A stretch of DNA of 64,000 bases, taken from Fimenecus sp900545625. Lineage in GTDB: Bacteria; Bacillota; Clostridia; Oscillospirales; Acutalibacteraceae. The stretch is from assembly GCA_963931525.1 (NCBI GenBank), contig OZ007023.1, forward strand, positions 2,206,699 through 2,270,698, written 5' to 3'. Positions 33,987 to 42,123 of this stretch are shown here, in pieces. The notes below the pieces were generated by a model, which saw only the letters and a program-made list of their open reading frames with translations, was not told the origin of the DNA and did no database searches. The stretch's first letter is position 1; every line of letters begins with the position of its first letter. A program made the position numbers and the translations under genes.

Positions 33987-35390
33987 TCAAGCCGCAGCCG
34001 GCGGCGATGTATTCTCCTCCGCCGGCGTGGTGGTGGTCGGCGGTTCGGTGGACTCAGGTTCCGTCTGGGGCGGGTCGGTGGTCACCTCGTCCGGATCCGT
34101 TGTCGGCGTTGTATCCGGTTCCGTCGTCGGTGCTTCCGTCGTAGGCGGAGTCGTATTTCTACGTGTGGTTATTTCGTTGCGATCCTCATCATCGTCATCC
34201 GACGAGGACGAATTGCTGCTGCCCGAGCCGCCGCTGTTGTTCAAATCAACAGACGACACGGACTCGTCTACCTCGCCGTAAATGAACATGTGCAGGCGCT
34301 CGGTCGCGGCAGCCAGATCGTACCGCCACACCCACGCGCCGTCGTAGTTGCCGCCGATGGCGTTATCCTCGTCACCGGGGATGACGATAGATTGGATATT
34401 CAAGTCCTGCGTGATCATCGGCGCATAGGACATGATCTCCGAGAACGAAAGCGAGGTCTCGCAAAGCGACAGCATAGTGCGCAGCACCTCGGCATAGCGC
34501 GTAGGGCTGATCTGCCGCGCCTTGACAAGCAGCGCGTCAAGCACCTTGCGCTGCCGTTCGGAACGCGCCACATCCGAATCGATATAGCGGATGCGCGCAT
34601 ACACAACGGCCTGCTTGCCATTGAGATGCACCATACCCGACTCTTCAATATACGGAAAATCGGGATCTTCGTCGTCGCCGATGTTGTTGACTTCAACGCG
34701 CTCCCGCTCGGTGATTTCAAGATCCACGCCGCCAAGGACATCGATCGCTTCGGCGACCTTTGCAAAATTCACCGTAACATAGTCGGTGATGTTCATCCCG
34801 AAATTCTGGTTGATCGTTTTGATGGCGAGCTCCGCCCCGCCGTACATATAGGCGTGCGTAATCTTCTGATTTTTGTGGCCTTCGATCGCCACATAGCTGT
34901 CGCGCAGAATGGAGGACAGTTTCACGGTGTTGTTCGCCCGGTCAATACTTACGATAATGATCGTATCGGATCTGCCGGAGAACGAATCCTCGTCGCGCGT
35001 GTCTATACCGAACAGCGCCACGTTGAAAATCCCGGTGTCGCCGTATTTGTCCTCGATGTCGGTCGTGATACCGAGGTTCTCCTCATTGATCGAATTGCGG
35101 AAGCTGTTGTAAATGCCGTATACCACGCCGAACAGGATCAGCGCCAAAAGCAGGATCGCGAGCACGACATACACCACGATGCGCTTCCACTTTTTCATGC
35201 CGAACCATTTTTTGCCGAACTTGCTGTTGCGGAATTTGCTGTTTTTCCGCTTTTCGGCGCGTACACGCGCTTTTCGCCGCTTTCTGCGGGCTTTTGCCTG
35301 CTCCTGCTTATATTTTTTATTGACTTTTTCGTCCAATTTGCGGCCAAGCTCCACTTCCCGCTCTTCGGAACGACGATTTTCATTAGCCAT
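33987..35390 (-). CDS. LytR-CpsA-Psr (LCP) family cell-wall glycopolymer transferase
   Basis: A 467-residue membrane-anchored enzyme that ligates anionic glycopolymers to peptidoglycan. A strongly basic cytosolic N-terminus (KKYKQEQAKARRKRRKARVR) precedes one helix (about residues 70-92), then the LCP domain: GIDTRDEDSFSGRSDTIIIVS, LSSILRDSYV (catalytic Arg), GGAELAIKTINQNFGMNI and ARIRYIDSDVARSERQR. The last 75 residues are a Ser/Asp then Thr/Pro/Glu-rich tail. ATG 35390 has GAGGTG about 5 bases upstream. It has a perfect promoter and its own terminator. Confidence 0.92.
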   Translation of the reverse strand: MANENRRSEEREVELGRKLDEKVNKKYKQEQAKARRKRRKARVRAEKRKNSKFRNSKFGKKWFGMKKWKRIVVYVVLAILLLALILFGVVYGIYNSFRNSINEENLGITTDIEDKYGDTGIFNVALFGIDTRDEDSFSGRSDTIIIVSIDRANNTVKLSSILRDSYVAIEGHKNQKITHAYMYGGAELAIKTINQNFGMNITDYVTVNFAKVAEAIDVLGGVDLEITERERVEVNNIGDDEDPDFPYIEESGMVHLNGKQAVVYARIRYIDSDVARSERQRKVLDALLVKARQISPTRYAEVLRTMLSLCETSLSFSEIMSYAPMITQDLNIQSIVIPGDEDNAIGGNYDGAWVWRYDLAAATERLHMFIYGEVDESVSSVDLNNSGGSGSSNSSSSDDDDEDRNEITTRRNTTPPTTEAPTTEPDTTPTTDPDEVTTDPPQTEPESTEPPTTTTPAEENTSPPAAA

Positions 35391-35484
35391 AGCACACCTC
35401 GAGGATAGTATTCCTGTGCGGATACGAACCATGTATCCCCGTGGACGGGCGTTTCCCGTCTCATGTCTTACAAATGATCGCTTT

Positions 35485-35513
35485 ATTATACTGTATTCGA
35501 CGAAATCTGTCAA
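35485..35513 (-). promoter_or_regulatory. Promoter of the LCP gene
   Basis: Minus-strand consensus TTGACA (35508-35513), 17-base spacer and TATAAT (35485-35490), about 95 bp ahead of the ATG. Confidence 0.88.
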
Positions 35514-35524
35514 ACCCAATCTAT

Positions 35525-35718
35525 AAGCTGCCGAGAATCGAACACAATATGGTTTTCGGCGGATGCTTTGGGCGCGGGCTCCGCGCAAAAACGATAGCGG
35601 CAGGGATGGGATTTTCGTTTTGCGCACGCAGGCAGGCTGCCGCCTGCCAAGGGTGAAAAAGGGAAAGACTGCCGTGCCGGCACATTTTCGGCATATCGGG
35701 TTCGACGCTCGGCAGCTT
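35525..35718. repeat. MITE-like intergenic element with about 27 bp inverted ends
   Basis: AAGCTGCCGAG at 35525-35536 and its complement CTCGGCAGCTT at 35708-35718 are the outer parts of inverted arms that continue over about 27 bases (about 22 matches, through TCGAAC and ATATG). Inside are a second inverted pair (GCGCAAAAACGA / TCGTTTTGCGC) and a perfect 7 bp hairpin (GGCAGGC 35631-35637, GCCTGCC 35642-35648). No convincing ORF. No target-site duplication was found by eye. It fills the gap between the LCP and uxuA promoters. Confidence 0.65.
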
Positions 35719-35794
35719 ACCGGTGCCTCGCCGAAATGATCAAAAACTGTTTGCCGCATCTGCGTATTCTCGGCGTTTTTGCGCTGAAAATATG

Positions 35795-35823
35795 TTGATA
35801 AATATGCCTTGGGGTGATAAAAT
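35795..35823 (+). promoter_or_regulatory. Promoter of hexuronate operon
   Basis: TTGATA (35795-35800), 17-base spacer and TAAAAT (35818-35823), with a TG one base before the -10; about 50 bp before the uxuA start. Confidence 0.8.
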
Positions 35824-35873
35824 AAACAAAAATGGGAATATCTTCTTTTCCCCGAAGAAAGGTGATGATCGTT

Positions 35874-36944
35874 TTGCAGATGACGTTTCGCTGGTTCGGC
35901 AAAGACAAGGACACCGTAACGCTCGAACAGATCCGCCAGATCCCCGGTGTGACGGGCGTTGTGCCGGCACTGCACTATCTGCCCGCAGGGGAAGTGTGGC
36001 CGCTTGACGACATATTAAAAATGAAAGCCGAGATCGAAGAAGCCGGCCTTACGATGGAATGCATCGAAAGCGTCAACGTGCACGAGGACATCAAGATCGG
36101 CCTGCCCACGCGCGACCGGTATATTGAAAATTACAAGGAAAGCATCCGCAATCTTGCAAAAGCAGGCGTAAAGGTGATCTGCTATAACTTCATGCCTGTG
36201 TTTGACTGGACGCGCACGGATCTTTCGCTGCGCACCGAGGACAATTCGACCTGCCTTGCCTATGACGGTACGCAGATCGAGGGCAAATCCCCCGAAGAGA
36301 TGTTCCGTGAAATCGACGACAACTCTAACGGCTACGCCATGCCCGGCTGGGAGACCGAGCGCATGCCCGAGATCAAAGAACTGTTCGAAAAATATAAGGG
36401 TGTGGACGCGGAAACACTTTGGCACAACCTCATTTACTTCTTAGAGCAGCTCATGCCGGTTTGCGAAGAATGCGACGTCAAAATGGCGATCCACCCGGAC
36501 GATCCGCCATGGGGCATTTTCGGGCTGCCGCGCATCATCACGGATATAGACGCACTCAAAAGGCTGCTGACGGCGGTACCGAGCAAATATAACGGGTTGA
36601 CCTTTTGCACGGGGTCTTTGGGCGCAAGCCTTCAAAACGACCTGCCTGCGATGATCCGCGAGGTGGGCGACCGCATTTATTTTGCGCATCTGCGCAATGT
36701 CAAGGTCGAGGGCAGGCATTTCAACGAAACGGCACATGAAAGCGGCGCGGGCTCGCTCGATATGTACGAGATCGTAAAAGCGCTGCAGGACGTCGGGTTT
36801 GACGGGTATATCCGCCCCGACCACGGCAGAATGATCTGGGGCGAAGTCGCGCGCCCCGGCTACGGGCTTTTTGACCGGGCGCTGGGCGCGACCTATCTCA
36901 ACGGGCTTTGGGAAGCCGTAGAAAAACAGAAAGCGGGGAAATAA
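35874..36944 (+). CDS. uxuA: Mannonate dehydratase
   Basis: A 356-residue enzyme converting D-mannonate to 2-keto-3-deoxygluconate, with a TIM-barrel fold. The N-terminus reads MQMTFRWFGKDKDTVTLEQI if the start is TTG at 35874, which matches the family and has GGTGAT 7 bases upstream; an ATG at 35865 overlaps that site. Metal and catalytic region MAIHPDDPPWGIFGLPRI, FCTGSLGA, YFAHLRNVK, FNETAHESGAGS and DGYIRPDHGRMIWGE are all present. First gene of the uxuA-uxuB-kdgK-eda operon. Confidence 0.94.
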   Translation: MQMTFRWFGKDKDTVTLEQIRQIPGVTGVVPALHYLPAGEVWPLDDILKMKAEIEEAGLTMECIESVNVHEDIKIGLPTRDRYIENYKESIRNLAKAGVKVICYNFMPVFDWTRTDLSLRTEDNSTCLAYDGTQIEGKSPEEMFREIDDNSNGYAMPGWETERMPEIKELFEKYKGVDAETLWHNLIYFLEQLMPVCEECDVKMAIHPDDPPWGIFGLPRIITDIDALKRLLTAVPSKYNGLTFCTGSLGASLQNDLPAMIREVGDRIYFAHLRNVKVEGRHFNETAHESGAGSLDMYEIVKALQDVGFDGYIRPDHGRMIWGEVARPGYGLFDRALGATYLNGLWEAVEKQKAGK

Positions 36945-36945
36945 C

Positions 36946-37794
36946 ATGACACATGAAACCTTAAAGGGCAGAGTTGCTGTCGTCACGGGCGGCGGCGGCG
37001 TGCTGTGCGGTGATTTTGCAAAGGCGCTTGCACGCCAGGGCGTGAAGGTCGCCGTACTCGACTTGAATGAAGCGGCGGCACAGAAGGTTGCCGACGAGAT
37101 CACCGCCGCAGGCGGCGAAGCGATCGCCGTCCCCTGCAATGTGCTCGAACCCGAAAGCATGGAAGCGGCACGCAAGATCGTCAACGAGCGTCTTGGCACC
37201 TGCGATATCCTCTTGAACGGCGCGGGCGGCAACAATCCGAAGGGCACGACCACCAAGGAAACGCTGGAAGCGGTCGATTTGGTGGAAAAGGACGAGAACG
37301 TCAAGACGTTCTTTGATCTTGACCCGCAGGGCATTTCGTTTGTATTCAACCTGAATTTCTTAGGCACGCTGATCCCGACACAGGTGTTTGCGCGCGATAT
37401 GGCGGCGAAGGACAACACCTGCATCGTGATGATCACGTCCATGAACGCGTTTCGTCCGCTCACGAAGATCCCCGCCTATTCTGCGGCAAAGGCGGCGGTC
37501 AAGAACTTCACCGAATTCATGGCGGTGCATTTCGCCGAAGTGGGCATCCGCGTCAACAGCATCGCGCCGGGCTTTTTCTCGACCAACCAGAACAAAACGC
37601 TTCTTTGGAACGAGGACGGTACCCCGACCGCGCGCACGGGCAAGATCCTTGCCGCCACGCCGATGAAGCGCTTCGGCGAGCCCGAAGAACTCGAAGGCGC
37701 TCTGTTGTTTTTGTGCGACGAGAGCTATTCGAGCTTCATCACGGGCACGACCATCGCGGTGGACGGCGGCTTCAATGCCTATTCGGGCGTATAA
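36946..37794 (+). CDS. uxuB: SDR-type D-mannonate oxidoreductase (fructuronate reductase)
   Basis: A 282-residue short-chain dehydrogenase. Cofactor motif VVTGGGGVLCGDFAKALARQG, NGAGGNNP, catalytic SMNAFRPLTKIPAYSAAKAAV (Ser, Tyr, Lys) and C-terminal DGGFNAYSG. It belongs to the SDR group (YjmF/UxuB of Bacillus) that interconverts D-fructuronate and D-mannonate, unlike the long-chain E. coli UxuB. One base separates it from uxuA, and kdgK follows 29 bp later, which fixes the pathway role. Confidence 0.88.
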   Translation: MTHETLKGRVAVVTGGGGVLCGDFAKALARQGVKVAVLDLNEAAAQKVADEITAAGGEAIAVPCNVLEPESMEAARKIVNERLGTCDILLNGAGGNNPKGTTTKETLEAVDLVEKDENVKTFFDLDPQGISFVFNLNFLGTLIPTQVFARDMAAKDNTCIVMITSMNAFRPLTKIPAYSAAKAAVKNFTEFMAVHFAEVGIRVNSIAPGFFSTNQNKTLLWNEDGTPTARTGKILAATPMKRFGEPEELEGALLFLCDESYSSFITGTTIAVDGGFNAYSGV

Positions 37795-37823
37795 CGGACA
37801 CAAAGCAAACGGAGTGGATTTTT

Positions 37824-38921
37824 ATGGATTTACAGTTGAAAGCGCCGGGCACCTATACGTATGACATGATCTCCTTAGGCGAGATCATGCTGCGGCTTGA
37901 CCCCGGTGAGGGCCGCATCAAAAATGCACGCAGCTTTCGCGCGTGGGAAGGCGGTGGCGAATACAACGTCGCACGCGGCCTGCGGCGCTGCTTCGGGTTG
38001 AAAACTGCGGCAGTCACGGCTTTGGCGGATAATGAGGTCGGGCGGCTTGTGGAGGACTTTATGCTCCAGGGCGGCGTAGACACATCGCTCATCCGCTGGG
38101 TGCCGTATGACGGCATCGGCAGGACGGTGCGCAACGGGCTCAACTTCACCGAGCGTGGCTACGGCATCCGCGGGGCGGTCGGCGTTTCCGACCGCGGCAA
38201 CACGGCGACGGCGCAGCTGAAGGCGGGCGACATCGACTGGGAATACATTTTCGGCACGCTCGGCGTGCGCTGGCTGCACACGGGCGGCATTTTTGCCGCG
38301 CTGTCCGACACGACGGCGGATGTGGTGATCGAGGCGGTCAAGACCGCGAAAAAGTACGGCACGGTCGTTTCCTACGACTTGAATTACCGTCCCTCTTTGT
38401 GGAAGGACATCGGCGGCAAGGAAAAGGCGCAGGAAGTCAACCGCGAGATCGCGCCCTACATTGACGTCATGATCGGCAACGAAGAGGACTTCACCGCCTG
38501 CCTCGGCTTTGAGGTCGAGGGCAACGACGAAAATCTCAAGTCCTTAAACATCGAGGGCTACTATAAGATGCTCGGCGAGGTGGTCAAGGTCTATCCGAAC
38601 TTCAAGGTCATTGCCACGACGCTGCGCACCGTTAAAACCGCGACGATCAATGACTGGAGCGCCATCTGCTATGCAGACGGCAAGGTCTATAACGGCCTGT
38701 CGCTGCCGAACCTCGAAATTTTCGACCGCGTGGGCGGCGGCGATTCGTTCGCTTCGGGGCTCATTTACGGGCTGATGACCACGGCCGACCCGCAAAAGGC
38801 GGTCAACTACGGCGTGGCGCACGGCGCTTTGGCGATGACGACGCCCGGCGACACCTCCATGGCGTCTTTGAAAGAGGTCGAAAACATCGTGAACGGCGCG
38901 GGCGCAAGGGTGCAGAGATAA
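37824..38921 (+). CDS. kdgK: 2-keto-3-deoxygluconate kinase (PfkB family)
   Basis: A 365-residue PfkB-family sugar kinase that makes KDPG. SLGEIMLRLDPGEGRIKNARSF, WEGGGEYNVARGL, VSYDLNYRPSLWK and the PfkB signature DRVGGGDSFASGLIYGL (catalytic Asp) are visible. The ATG at 37824 has GGAG 9 bases upstream. Its place between the mannonate genes and the KDPG aldolase defines the substrate. Confidence 0.9.
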   Translation: MDLQLKAPGTYTYDMISLGEIMLRLDPGEGRIKNARSFRAWEGGGEYNVARGLRRCFGLKTAAVTALADNEVGRLVEDFMLQGGVDTSLIRWVPYDGIGRTVRNGLNFTERGYGIRGAVGVSDRGNTATAQLKAGDIDWEYIFGTLGVRWLHTGGIFAALSDTTADVVIEAVKTAKKYGTVVSYDLNYRPSLWKDIGGKEKAQEVNREIAPYIDVMIGNEEDFTACLGFEVEGNDENLKSLNIEGYYKMLGEVVKVYPNFKVIATTLRTVKTATINDWSAICYADGKVYNGLSLPNLEIFDRVGGGDSFASGLIYGLMTTADPQKAVNYGVAHGALAMTTPGDTSMASLKEVENIVNGAGARVQR

Positions 38922-38933
38922 GGAGTTGTTTTT

Positions 38934-39590
38934 ATGGATAAAGAACAGATTTTACAACGGATCCAGGACTGCGGCATTGTCGCTGTCGTCCGTGCGGAGT
39001 CGGTAGACGAGGCAATGCGCATCACCGACGCATGCATCGAGGGCGGCGTAGCGGCCATTGAGCTGACCTTTACCGTGCCGCACGCCGACAAGGTCATTGA
39101 AGAGCTCACAAAGCGCTACACGCCCGAGGAGATCATCCTCGGCGCGGGGACGGTGCTGGACGCAACGACCGCGCGCATTGCGATGCTTTCAGGCGCAGAG
39201 TATATCGTCAGCCCTGCGCTCGATCTCGACACCCTGCACCTGTGCAACCGCTACCGCGTGCCGATGATGCCCGGCATCATGAGCGTGCGCGAGGGGCTGC
39301 TTGCCATGGAAAACGGCGCGGACATCCTCAAGGTATTCCCCGCCGACCTGTTCGGGCCGAAGATCATCAAGGATATTCGCGGGCCGATCCCCTACGCTAA
39401 GATGATGCCGACGGGCGGCGTGACCGCGGACAACGTCGGTGAATGGATCAAAGCGGGCGCGGTCGCCGTGGGCGCGGGCTCGTCTTTAACAGCGGGCGCA
39501 AAGACAGGCGACTACAAAAAGATCACCGAGACAGGCAAGCGCTTTGTGGAGAACATCCGCGCGGCGCGCGCCGAGCTTGCAGGCAAATAA
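38934..39590 (+). CDS. eda: KDPG/KHG aldolase
   Basis: A 218-residue class I aldolase that splits KDPG to pyruvate and glyceraldehyde 3-phosphate. VVRAESVDEAMRIT, IELTFTVPHADKVIEEL (Glu), GAGTVLD, SPALD, and the Schiff-base Lys in ILKVFPADLFGPKIIK, then MMPTGGV. It is 12 bp from kdgK. No uxaC or transporter lies in the window, so uronate entry is encoded elsewhere. Confidence 0.93.
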   Translation: MDKEQILQRIQDCGIVAVVRAESVDEAMRITDACIEGGVAAIELTFTVPHADKVIEELTKRYTPEEIILGAGTVLDATTARIAMLSGAEYIVSPALDLDTLHLCNRYRVPMMPGIMSVREGLLAMENGADILKVFPADLFGPKIIKDIRGPIPYAKMMPTGGVTADNVGEWIKAGAVAVGAGSSLTAGAKTGDYKKITETGKRFVENIRAARAELAGK

Positions 39591-39623
39591 AATCAACTAT
39601 TTTCTAAGGGAGAAGATGTAAAA

Positions 39624-40199
39624 ATGGAAAAAACTGTTTTGGTAGAGACCTCCGCACGTCACGTGCATGTCACCAAGGAGACGCTGGAAACGCTGTTCGG
39701 TGCGGGATACACCTTGACCAAGAAAAAGGATCTTTCGCAGCCCGGGCAGTTTTCGTGTGAGGAACGTGTGCAGGTCATCGGCCCCAAGGGCAGTTTCCCG
39801 GCGGTTTCCATCTTAGGTCCCGAGCGTTCGGCGGATCAGGTGGAGCTTTCCGCCTCCGACGCGCGCAAGATCGGTATCCCCGCGCCTGTGCGCGAGTCCG
39901 GCGACGTAAAGGGCAGCGGCGCGTGCAAGCTCGTAGGCCCCAAGGGTGAAGTGGAGCTTTCCGAAGGCGTGATCATCGCCAAGCGTCACATCCACATGAC
40001 GCCGGAGGACGCGGAAAAGTACGGGATGCGCGACAAGCAGGTCGTTTCCGTAGAGATCAAATCCGCTGAACGCTCTTTGATCTTCGGCGACACGGTCGTG
40101 CGCGTCAGCCCGAAGTATGCGCTCGCCATGCACATTGATACTGACGAAGCCAACGCTGTTTTAGCGCCTGCAGGCGTGCTCGGCGTGATCCTGGACTGA
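39624..40199 (+). CDS. pduL: PduL-type phosphotransacylase
   Basis: A 191-residue phosphate propanoyl/acetyltransferase of the PduL family. Two PF06130 repeats carry the metal-binding His motifs SARHVHVTKETL and AKRHIHMTPEDAEKYG, with GPKGSFPAVSILGPERSADQVELS between. It converts acyl-CoA to acyl-phosphate. No microcompartment shell gene or targeting extension is present, so it most likely replaces Pta in acetate formation. Located 33 bp after eda in the same direction. Confidence 0.9.
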   Translation: MEKTVLVETSARHVHVTKETLETLFGAGYTLTKKKDLSQPGQFSCEERVQVIGPKGSFPAVSILGPERSADQVELSASDARKIGIPAPVRESGDVKGSGACKLVGPKGEVELSEGVIIAKRHIHMTPEDAEKYGMRDKQVVSVEIKSAERSLIFGDTVVRVSPKYALAMHIDTDEANAVLAPAGVLGVILD

Positions 40200-40208
40200 G
40201 AGGTTTGC

Positions 40209-40817
40209 ATGCAGCAGCAAAAAGCCTCCAAATCGGTATACACGCTTTCGGGTGTGCGCGCGGTCGTGGTTGTGGGCGTGTTCGCCGCCGTTACCGCCGT
40301 GCTCTCACAGCTTTCCGTGCCCATAGGCCCCGTACCGATCTCCTGCTCGCTGATCGCCGTCTATCTCACGGGGCTTCTGCTCCCTGTAAAGCCCGCGTTT
40401 TTAAGCCAGCTTGTGTATTTGCTGTTAGGCGTGGTGGGCGTGCCCGTCTTTGCGGGCTTTCAGGCAGGCGCGGCGCGCCTTGCGGGGCCGACGGGCGGGT
40501 ATTTGCTCGTGTACCCCGTTATGGCGGTGCTGATCGCGGCACTGATGCGTGTCTTTGACAAGCGGCTTGCCGGTAAGTCCCTTGCGCTGCGCGCAGCGGG
40601 AATTTCGGGGATCTTGCTTTTGGCATTGCTTGTTTGCTACGCGGGCGGCACGGCATGGTTCACCGTTTTTTCCGGCGGGCGTTTTGAAGAAGCTCTCGCC
40701 CTCACCGTTCTCCCCTTCATCGCCGGGGATATTGCCAAGATCGCCTTGTGTGTGGTGTTCACGCTTGCCGCACGTGAACGGCTCAAAAAGGTTCTGCGCG
40801 GCAAGGCGGCGCGGTGA
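40209..40817 (+). CDS. bioY: Biotin transporter BioY (ECF S component)
   Basis: A 202-residue integral membrane protein with about six hydrophobic segments. BioY features: LSQLSVPIGPVPISCSLIAVYLTGLLL, LVYLLLGVVGVPVFAGFQAGAARLAGPTGGYLLVYP. It takes up biotin with or without EcfAAT. It begins 9 bp after pduL, so it may share the uronate operon transcript. No biotin synthesis genes are seen, and birA is at 60.7 kb. Confidence 0.92.
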   Translation: MQQQKASKSVYTLSGVRAVVVVGVFAAVTAVLSQLSVPIGPVPISCSLIAVYLTGLLLPVKPAFLSQLVYLLLGVVGVPVFAGFQAGAARLAGPTGGYLLVYPVMAVLIAALMRVFDKRLAGKSLALRAAGISGILLLALLVCYAGGTAWFTVFSGGRFEEALALTVLPFIAGDIAKIALCVVFTLAARERLKKVLRGKAAR

Positions 40818-40836
40818 TCCGCTTTTTTGGAACATA

Positions 40837-40877
40837 AAAATCCCCCTCGGCTGTCATTTGCAGCTTTGGGGGATTTT
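40837..40877. terminator. Bidirectional terminator
   Basis: AAAATCCCCC (40837-40846) pairs with GGGGGATTTT (40868-40877), with inner GCTG/CAGC. It ends the uxu-pduL-bioY run and the convergent coat genes. Confidence 0.9.
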
Positions 40878-40901
40878 GTATTGCCGTGGATAAGATCTGC
40901 T

Positions 40902-41171
40902 TTACAGCGAATTGCCCGCATTTTGGAATTTGACCTTGGTCTCCTCTATTTGCAGCTGCTGGGCTTGTACGGGGCTGTACCAGCCGCGCTTTTCCATTTC
41001 GGTAAATACGGCGGACTGCAAATTGTGCTCCTCGCGCAGGATGTTCATCATATCGCTCTCAAGCGCGGCGTTTTTACATTCGCTCGCGAAAGTATTGTAA
41101 AGCGTCCCTATGTGCTTTTGGGACGCGAGCAGATCGTCTAAGATCTCACGGTCGGAAAGCGGCTGCGGCAT
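40902..41171 (-). CDS. CotF-like spore coat protein
   Basis: An 89-residue helical protein of the coat F family: LSDREILDDLLASQKHIGTLYNTFASECKN, NILREEHNLQSAVFTEMEKRGWY. These are ferritin-like helix pairs found in spore coats of Bacillota. GGAG lies about 10 bases before the ATG. A related small gene precedes it on the same strand, forming a two-gene unit. Its presence suggests a sporulation-capable ancestry. Confidence 0.8.
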   Translation of the reverse strand: MPQPLSDREILDDLLASQKHIGTLYNTFASECKNAALESDMMNILREEHNLQSAVFTEMEKRGWYSPVQAQQLQIEETKVKFQNAGNSL

Positions 41172-41245
41172 ATCTATCGTCTCCTTTTTGATCGGGCTGT
41201 GCGCTTGCCTCTGCGGTTCGGCGCGCCGTGTTTTTACATTCGGAT

Positions 41246-41431
41246 TTAAGAAAGGTTCCCTAAAAGTGTATCATAATGGTGCTTGTGCTGCGCGGCGAGC
41301 TGTTCGCACAAGCCCCGCACGGTCGGGTCGGCAGTCATTTGCGCGTAGTTGCGGTATTTCAAGATCAGCAGCTTTTCGGCGTTCAATCCGTCTTCGATGC
41401 CCTTGAGTTCTGCGGCGGTCAGGTTTGCCAT
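41246..41431 (-). CDS. Small coat-associated or ferritin-like helical protein
   Basis: A 61-residue protein beginning MANLTAAELKGIEDGLNAEK, then LLILKYRNYAQMTADPTVRGL and a final helix with EQLAAQHKHHYDTLL. The three-helix pattern with HKHHYDTL resembles small coat F-associated proteins. The ATG at 41431 has AAGGAGG 7 bases upstream; an upstream in-frame ATG (41500) does not. Probably made with the CotF-like neighbour 74 bp downstream. Confidence 0.7.
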   Translation of the reverse strand: MANLTAAELKGIEDGLNAEKLLILKYRNYAQMTADPTVRGLCEQLAAQHKHHYDTLLGNLS

Positions 41432-41511
41432 ATGCAACCTCCTTTCGTATCGTTTGTCTGTTATAGGATACGCCGCTGAAAGCGGATTATGCTTTTCCAT
41501 TTCGGCAAAAC

Positions 41512-41541
41512 AAGAGCACCGCCGCCGGGCAGTGCTCTTTT
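41512..41541 (-). terminator. Terminator of mazF
   Basis: AAGAGCAC (41512-41519) and GTGCTCTT (41532-41539) form the stem; the minus strand continues into TTGTTTTGCC. Confidence 0.7.
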
Positions 41542-41560
41542 GCTTTGCTTTTCGGGGACA

Positions 41561-41911
41561 TCACTCTGCGCCGAGTCCGAAGCTGACGGAAAGCGCGTGG
41601 TCGACCCGCTCCATTTCCGCCTGCGGCAGATTGCCCATGCGCTCTTTCAGACGCTTTTTGTCGATCGTGCGCACCTGTTCGAGCAGAACGATCGAGTCCT
41701 TTTGCAGCCCGCAGTTTTCCGCATGCACGCGGATGTGTGTGGGCAGCTGCGTTTTGTACTTCTGGCTGGTGATCGCCGCGGCTATAACGGTTGGGCTGTA
41801 TTTGTTGCCGACGTCATTCTGGACGATCAGGACCGGGCGCGTCCCGCCCTGCTCCGAGCCGACGACGGGACTTAAGTCCGCATAATAGATGTCCCCGCGT
41901 TTGATCGTCAT
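41561..41911 (-). CDS. mazF: MazF/NdoA-type endoribonuclease toxin
   Basis: A 116-residue MazF-family mRNA interferase. RGDIYYADLSPVVGSEQGGTRPVLIVQND holds R25, and AAITSQ gives T48, the catalytic pair known from the Bacillus enzyme. GGAG is about 10 bases ahead of the ATG. No antitoxin ORF of the NdoAI/EndoAI type lies immediately upstream; the only overlapping frame there runs under the next gene and looks spurious. So it appears to be a solitary mazF, or its antitoxin is elsewhere. Confidence 0.92.
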   Translation of the reverse strand: MTIKRGDIYYADLSPVVGSEQGGTRPVLIVQNDVGNKYSPTVIAAAITSQKYKTQLPTHIRVHAENCGLQKDSIVLLEQVRTIDKKRLKERMGNLPQAEMERVDHALSVSFGLGAE

Positions 41912-42053
41912 TTTGCATCACGCTCCAAGGAAGATTTGATGTACAACCATAGTTTTGCCACCAATCTTTCCGCATAAACATATTTTTCCGAAAAACGTGG
42001 GGAGCAGTACAGTATATGCAAGTTTTCGGACAGGTGTTCTAAGCGCACGGGGC

Positions 42054-42081
42054 TTGTCTTTTCCGAAAAGCGTGATACAAT
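42054..42081 (+). promoter_or_regulatory. Promoter of the N-acetyltransferase gene
   Basis: TTGTCT (42054-42059), 16-base spacer and TACAAT (42076-42081) with a TG one base before it. Confidence 0.6.
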
Positions 42082-42123
42082 AGCGTACGGAAACGTAAAA
42101 AATTTTTTTGAGGATATATCTAT

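Noticed and set aside
33681..35408. A 575-codon plus-strand frame opposite the LCP gene.
   Set aside because: It covers the reverse of the LCP gene and its Thr/Pro tail, with no family match and no promoter or ribosome binding site.
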